Assembly: GCA_015680685.1 (NCBI GenBank)
Contig: MNCI01010839.1
Coordinates: 1,319,135 to 1,344,156, forward strand
Length of the DNA: 25,022 bases
Reading direction: 5' to 3'
Origin: Gnetum montanum
Taxonomy: Eukaryota > Streptophyta > Gnetopsida > Gnetales > Gnetaceae
Under the pieces are notes generated by a model. It had not been told where the DNA came from. It saw only the letters and a list, made by a program, of their open reading frames with translations, and made no database searches. Made by a program: the position numbers and the translations under genes. Positions 19,644-25,022 of this stretch are shown one piece after another; position 1 is the first letter of the stretch, and each line of letters begins with the position of its first letter.

Positions 19644-22600
19644 TCACTTATGCAAGTGTTTCTTAATGTTTGAGAGATTAGGAAATGTGTACAATATGTT
19701 TTGCACTAGGATATATTCACCATCTCCTTCACTAACAATGTTGAAGAGGAGCTCTCCCCATAGCTCATCGATGGATTCATCATTGTTCATTTTGGCCTCT
19801 TTTGCTCTATTAGCCTCTTCAATTTTGTCGCCAATGGTAGGACTTTTCTTCTAAAGCTCTACTTTAGACCTTTTTTCTATATCAACATTGTTAATAGCTA
19901 AAGGGATCACCCTATCATTGTGAATAATTATTTCACCTCCCTCATAAGGTAGATGAATTTCTTGGTGAATAGGTAAACACATAGCTTGTAATTGAGCTAG
20001 TAAATGTTCTCCCAATATGAGGTTGAATCCTGGTGTTTCTTCTACCAGCAAGAAATTTTCCATTATGGGGAACTATTCCCCTACCAAAAAATCTAGGGAA
20101 TTGGTGCATTTGACTGCAACCTATAATCCATTAAAGGATTTAAGGACTAAATTTAATGTATGCTGCATCCATTCTATTAGGCCCAAGTGCTCAACGATGG
20201 TATAAGGTATGATAATGGTTGTTGCTCCATCGTCTACATGTATCCTATGTACTTTGTATTGTTTGAAACATATGATTATGAAGAGGGATACCTTGGTTGC
20301 CTCGCAATTTTGGTGGTTTGTATTGATTTCACTGTTCTAAAACACTAGGGATGTTAACTTCAATTTTTTAGGTGAAGAAGGTACGATTACTACATGAATA
20401 GACTCTTCATTAGTGGAGATGTCCTCACTAATAGGAATAGAGGTCAACATCTTAACCAATGCCTCATGGTAAGTAGCAGAAGTCATGACCAAGTTGTACA
20501 AGCTATGGGTTGTGTTCTTTTACTTAAGAAATTGCTTAACCTATTCCATTTCATTAAGAGAGTCTTTGTTATTGGTCATTAATTTGTTGTTTCTAACTTC
20601 CTCCATACATCTTAAAATGTGAACTTCATGTTTAGGTTGTTGTTGTGGCCTAGATTCTTTCCTTTCCTCTTGAGGTTTGTTTTCCTCCCATGGTTTACTC
20701 ATTGAGGTAGCCTAGGTTGTGGAGGTCAAGGAAATAGATGAGATATAAGTGGGATTCGAAAGGTCCACTTCCTTTTGTTTCCTTTCTTGCTTATCACTTT
20801 TGTTCTTGGATTTCTACATAGCCTTCTTCCATTTTTTTATTGGAGATTTCTCATTTTTCTTAGTTGGTTGTAAGGAAGGAAACATTACATTAGCCACTAT
20901 GGGGGGTTGCTGCTCCGTTGTGTGGGTAGACTCAGTTGGAACAGGTTGGGGAACTCTAATCACAAAGGGCTCTTTGAGGGGCTCTAGTGATGGAACCTTT
21001 AAACCAAAGGGGGATCTTGAGCTAGCAAAAGCTAAAGGACCCCTTTAGTTATGAGGAGGTACTTGAATCACAAATGGTTCCCTCACAGGCCTTTGATAAT
21101 TGTGGATGTTGAACGCCACTATGATATATGGGCTATTATTGGAATTTAGTGGGTTCATGTATATGTGCATGGACTAATTCTAAGGCTTGACTAGGTTTGA
21201 AGTATTTAGTACAGTTTTCTCTTATCTTTCATTTTTTGCAAGTCATCCTTCAGCACAAGGCAGAAGTCGGTGTCATAACCTGGCAACTAGTGATAGAGGT
21301 AGAAGTAGTTAAGCTTAAAGTAATTGGGTAGTAGAGGGTCATCTTTGGTTGCTAAAGTAGGATTTTTATCTATTTTGCATAGCTTGTCATGCTTGTTGTG
21401 GGCATTCTTAGTCATATGCTTATATTGGATCCTATTGCTCTTCAATAGTTGGTCAAAGAGCTTTGATGGCTTAAGAGATAACTTGGTATACTTAGACTAG
21501 TATTTCTGCATAAAGTTAGGCCTAGATGTGGTCAATGAAATGGCCCTAGAGGTTAAGGATTAGTTGTTATTGTTGTTGGCAGATAGGGCCTTGGGTTGGT
21601 TAGTCTATGGCCCTTGGTTAGTTTACTTCTCCTTGGCTATGTTTGCTACTACCACATTATTTTACCTACCTCTTTTTTCTTATTCTTCCACACATGTTGA
21701 TTCTTATATGCCACATAGGAAGGATCCTAATTGGCCTCCATGGCATTCTCTATGTTCTTAGTTTGGGAAAAGACTTGACTAAGAGACTATGGATCAAGAT
21801 AATATAATTTCAACTTAATGAAGTTGTTAACTATCCCCTTGAAAGTAGCTAAGAGATGCATTTCAACTATTGGTTCTAGTATTTTGTTCAGCAAAGCATT
21901 CAACTATTGGATGAACTTCCACATTGGCTCAAGGGGTCCTTGCTTGACCTTCATTAATTGGTTAAGAATGATATCAGGTTTCAAGTTATACTTAAAATGA
22001 TCAACAAATTATGAAATTAGTTCTTCTAAAGAGAATAGGATTCCTTTTGGTAAGGCATCGTACTAGTCAAGCACTTTTCCTATGAGGAACATATGGAATA
22101 TTCTCATAATGACATGTGGCTAGGCTTGCAACAATATGAATTCTAAGCAAAAGATTATTAGGTAAGCATTGGGATCACCTTTGCCATTGTACTTTGTAAA
22201 TTGAGGGATAGGAACACCAGGAGGAAGTGTTAAGGATGGTATTGCAAGATTGATGGGATAATTTTGGTAAAAGTTCATGATCTTGATGCTTTGAGATGTA
22301 GAGGCCTTAAGCCTCTTCAATTCCTTCATTAGGTCCTGGATCATTTGGAAGGCTTGATCTAGGCCCTGTGGTGCCCCTATTGGTTGTGGCATGGACGGGG
22401 AAGGTTGTGTTATTGTAGTGGTTAGTGGGCCAAATAAGAAGAATGACATTTTTTCTTGTATCTGGGGCACAAATAGAATGAAGGGGGTGTGTGATCCTTG
22501 GATTGCATGGGGTTCCATAGTTGATCCCACTTGAGTGGTTAGAGAATTGGTGGTGATGACAACCACTGATGAAGGTCATATAGATCAAGGCTAGGTGGTG

Positions 22601-23178
22601 AATGTCATGGCAATGTGGAACATAGTGGAATGTAGCATCAATTATGTTTGGTGCATGACAATGACTGGTGTGGTCCCAAACATGGTTGGGTAAGAAGAGG
22701 TAGAGGATGCTAGCATCTGTTCTATGGAGGAGACAAAGGAAATGGAGGTAGGTATTGTGGGCTTGAGGGTTTCTTGTTGAAATAGCCCACTTAGGATGTT
22801 TTCATGTTCAAATTTCACACTAAACTCATCCTCCTCCTCCTCTTGGTGCTCATTCGACCTAACCTTCTCATCTTCCCTATCCATCTCAATCAACTAAGAT
22901 GTGATGCAAGTGTAAGTGTTAGTAAGATGTATCTAATCATATAGGGAAGGAATATACTCCTTTCCATTTCAGTGTATGAGCTTGTATTCTTTTTTTGCCT
23001 CTACTTCCATATGTGGAATTAGCATGCTAGCCTAGATTTCGGCATAAATGTAGTTATAGTGATTATCATTTATCATCGAGAACCTAGGACTTTGCCCCTT
23101 AAGTTGCATGGATTTCCTACACTTGACCATGATGGGATCTTTAGGATCATAGACCCTCATGGCCTATTGACTAGACAT
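19644..23178 (-). pseudogene. Element B gag-protease polyprotein (about 1,178 codons, decayed)
   Basis: It is read from an ATG at 23178: MSSQ, stop, AMRVYDPKDPIMVK; an acidic patch (NEHQEEEEDEF, around residue 110); a Pro/Gln-rich stretch and short coiled-coil-like MIQDLMKELKRLKAS; then the gag domain from about residue 320 (PPGVPIPQFTKYNGKGDPNA, HVIMRIFHMFLIGKVLD, LNQLMKVKQGPLE). A linker matching element A follows (LKPSKLFDQL, KHDKLCK). The retropepsin-like domain is centred at 20234-19850 and has DDGA at 20223-20234, then PGFNLIL and IHQEIHLPYEGGEIII. The tail ELLFNIVSEGDGEYI ends at TGA 19644-19646. There is no reverse transcriptase, RNase H or integrase. The first 95 codons hold 4 TAG and 1 TGA. 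The protein changes frame between gag and protease. The active site keeps Asp, but the T/S position is Asp. Plus-strand frames here are shadows. Confidence 0.82.
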
Positions 23179-23179
23179 G

Positions 23180-23385
23180 TTGTCAGTGAAGGTGAAAGGC
23201 AATTTGGTTGACCATTGAAACAACATGATTAAAAGATGTGGCTTTAGATTTTTTACTATTTCTAGTAAAAATGTAGTAAGTGGGATGATCCACTAACATA
23301 TGTGATTAACAATGGAAAAGGTAGTAGAAACTACTACACAATGGTAAAACTAGGAAAAAGTGGTTTATCTACTAAATGAAAATAG
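23180..23385. other. Element B leader region, nothing recognised
   Basis: Upstream of the gag start. No tRNA-type primer-binding site is seen. It contains a short run AGTAGAAACTACTAC with inverted-repeat character. Confidence 0.35.
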
Positions 23386-23520
23386 ATGCTACAGTAGACT
23401 TAGCACTATAATAGACTAGTGCTACAGTATACCGGTGCTATAGTAGACTGGGTGCTATAGTAGACATGGTGCTATAGTAGACATAGTGTTATCATAGACA
23501 TGGTGATACAGTAGGCTATG
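23386..23520 (+). repeat. 17-bp tandem array (about 8 units)
   Basis: Units like GTGCTATAGTAGACATG repeat head to tail; three adjacent ones near 23436-23485 are almost identical. The unit includes CTATAGTAG, related to the CTATGCT/AGCATAG words of the other arrays in this window. Confidence 0.85.
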
Positions 23521-24376
23521 CTAGCTTTACGGAAATAAAAAATTACTATGAAAATGCAATGAAAGCTCAACTACACTAATTTCCAAGGTTTTAATGGAAT
23601 TTGTTTGAAGATTTTAAAACTTGAAAAAGTGATAGTTCAAAAAATTGTTTTGGCCAAGAATTTAAGTGGAGGCCCTTATTCTAGTGCTAGAAAACTATTG
23701 GTGTTGGAAATTTTGGTTGTTGGAATGAAAACAAAAAAAACCAAATGCTAGAACAATTTTATCCCTAAATTCTAAGGGCCTCCAAAAATGGGATTTAAGG
23801 CATCCTTGATGGTTTTGTCAATCACCTAGGGACTTATGAAAGTGTACATAGAAATGTAAATAGAAATGTAAATGGCTTTGAAAATAGAAATAGAACTGAA
23901 AATGAAATTAGAAATAAAGTTGAAGTTGCAAATCTAGAATGAAAATAGACACACAAATGAAAATAGAAACTAAAACTTGCACAACATGTACAATAACTTT
24001 ATTTGAATAAGAAATAAAGAATAAGATTCACAAAGTACATATTTTGTGCCAAAAGCACAAGTAGTTACTTGTAGGAGCTAGAAGACCATTGGAGAAGGCA
24101 TGCTATATTCTATAGAAACTTCACGATCTAGTTTCTTCCTAGCTCCAATTTCCAACAACTTTCCATTGGTTTTCACTAGGGTTGGCAATGCGGTCATGGA
24201 AATGGCATTTCACTTTTAGTATAATGGCAACTATGTGGGACACTATGTGCCTAGTGTAGTACTAGTTTCTATTGCCAAAAGGTTTTGCAAGGTCACAATG
24301 GGCTTTGGTGATTGTGAAAATGCCAAAAATGCTATTACTTATGCCAAAGTTTAGACTGGAATAAGGTGTATATGTT

Positions 24377-24390
24377 GGATTTTTATAAGG
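24377..24390 (-). promoter_or_regulatory. TATA-like element, possible LTR promoter
   Basis: CCTTATAAAAATCC on the minus strand, pointing toward the element B ORF. It could belong to a diverged 5' LTR of element B. This is position and motif only. Confidence 0.3.
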
Positions 24391-24533
24391 TGGATTTGGC
24401 TATTTTTGGGTCTATACACCACTATCATGATTGCTAATAGATTGGTATCAATTTGCAGGTGCAATGGTTATCAACTTTGAGTATAGTTATCATTTATAGT
24501 AAGTTTGGTATATACTACAACCACAAAACCCAT

Positions 24534-24557
24534 CCATTTACTATAAATAGTAAATGG
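24534..24557. repeat. Near-perfect palindrome with 11-bp arms around a TATA-like centre
   Basis: CCATTTACTAT and ATAGTAAATGG form exact arms around AA, so the centre reads TATAAATAG on the plus strand. No element ends are apparent beside it. Confidence 0.7.
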
Positions 24558-24810
24558 ACTTTTGTAACTACATTGGCACAATCTTTACTATGTTGGCTTT
24601 GGTGGACTACACTGATGTTGTTGGGAATGCCAAAAATTGATGGAAAATATGGAGATAGTTGGAGACTATAGAAATGCTGGAGCTCATTGGGAAATGTTGT
24701 GCCTAGTGGAAAATGCTATCTATGCTGGCCATTGAAGACTTGAGATGATTGCACTGGCAACTATTTGAAAAATGGCAATTCCAATAGTTCTAATGTTTCA
24801 CTTTTGCTAG

Positions 24811-25022
24811 TGTTGGAGACCATTTGGGACGCGATCGCCAATGAGTATCCTCAAATAGGATTTAGGTGCTTGTTGGTCTCTGGCAACACCAAGGCCCAGA
24901 TACCTCCAAATAGACTCAATAGTTAATGTGAGTATGTGTGTGTGCTGTTGCGGTGTGTGGTTGTGAAAAATGAAACGATTGCATTGTGTGTAAACTACAA
25001 ATGACTTATCTTAAAGAGATTC
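24811..25022 (-). repeat. Second element C LTR, start only (runs out of the window)
   Basis: It begins TGTTGG exactly as the copy at 945 does. From about 24858 on it matches 991-1155 with 7 differences in 165 positions, all transitions; the first 46 bases are more diverged. Left of the edge is unrelated sequence with no gag leader, so here the edge borders host DNA. It is either the 3' LTR of a minus-strand element extending right, or a solo LTR. The 5-mer GCTAG before it would be its target duplication. Confidence 0.8.

Larger units (their letters stand above)
12195..23178 (-). mobile_element. Element B internal region (LTRs not identified)
   Basis: This is the span covering gag-protease on the minus strand and the antisense multi-exon gene to its left, treated as one retroelement interior by analogy with element A. 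Its own LTRs are not found: sequences like the A/solo LTR are absent from 23180-24810 and from 10080-12190. The solo LTR at 13925-15650 is a later insertion and not its 3' LTR. The left limit is therefore only the first exon. An alternative is that the antisense gene is an unrelated transposable gene that landed beside a gag-protease remnant. Confidence 0.4.
23521..24810. other. Unassigned AT-rich sequence right of element B
   Basis: No gene is supported. 23840-23960 is A-rich with imperfect GAAAATAGAAAT repeats. At 24077-24147, GGAGCTAGAAG and CTTCCTAGCTCC form a loose inverted repeat. The minus strand reads CCTTATAAAAATCC at 24377-24390 and AATAAAG near 24000, the spacing expected of a promoter and polyadenylation signal in a minus-strand LTR, but no matching LTR copy exists in the window to prove it. 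The plus-strand frame at 24453-24671 has no recognisable content. Confidence 0.35.

Noticed and set aside
22307-22588. Second minus-strand frame overlapping gag
   Set aside because: Shadow of the element B gag frame, which aligns with known gag features and continues past stops on both sides.
1-25022. Reverse transcriptase, RNase H, integrase, transposase DDE core, tRNA or rRNA genes
   Set aside because: Looked for their usual motifs (for example YxDD, HHCC, tRNA T-arm) on both strands by eye and saw none. A profile search could still find very decayed ones.

Overview
This window looks like intergenic DNA of a large-genome seed plant. The evidence is LTR retrotransposon debris, AT-rich and mostly CpG-poor sequence, plant-like small introns, and a plant-type histone H3 fragment. 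A conifer or other gymnosperm is plausible, but that is inference. I see no intact protein-coding gene. Almost everything is decayed retroelement sequence, and the stop codons interrupting its reading frames are mostly TAG with some TGA, as expected from C-to-T decay at methylated CAG and CGA.

Layout. (1) 1-2338: 5' end of a Ty3/gypsy-like element 'C' on the minus strand, with a broken gag at 1-824 and an LTR starting at 945. The start of a second LTR of this family, same orientation, lies at 24811-25022. (2) About 2480-3430: a CpG-rich island unlike the rest, holding a minus-strand histone H3 pseudogene with an internal deletion. (3) About 3570-10079: element 'A' on the plus strand, 5'-truncated: gag-protease polyprotein, non-coding repeats, a remnant of an antisense exon, a 32-bp tandem array, a G-quadruplex motif, a polypurine tract and a 3' LTR (8653-10079). 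(4) 10240-12135: a degenerate tandem array of about 160-200 bp units with a palindromic core. (5) 12195-18950: a plus-strand, intron-containing pseudogene of unrecognised family. One of its introns (80 bp in its original form) is interrupted by a solo LTR (13925-15650, minus) of the same LTR family as element A, flanked by GTTAT/GTTAC target duplications. (6) 19644-23178: element 'B', a minus-strand gag-protease polyprotein homologous to A's, converging on the pseudogene. (7) 23180-24810: poorly assigned sequence with a 17-bp tandem array, an A-rich stretch and a palindrome.

The most interesting unit is the pair formed by B's gag-protease ORF and the multi-exon gene facing it. In A and B the polyprotein ends at the same aligned point just after the protease, with no reverse transcriptase or integrase. 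A keeps, in the matching place and antisense orientation, a sequence resembling the last exon of the plus-strand gene. This suggests a non-autonomous retrotransposon family carrying a spliced antisense gene. Antisense extra ORFs are known in Tat-lineage plant retrotransposons; an antisense gene with several introns in a pol-less element would be unusual. All homology statements come from reading the sequence by eye, not from database searches.
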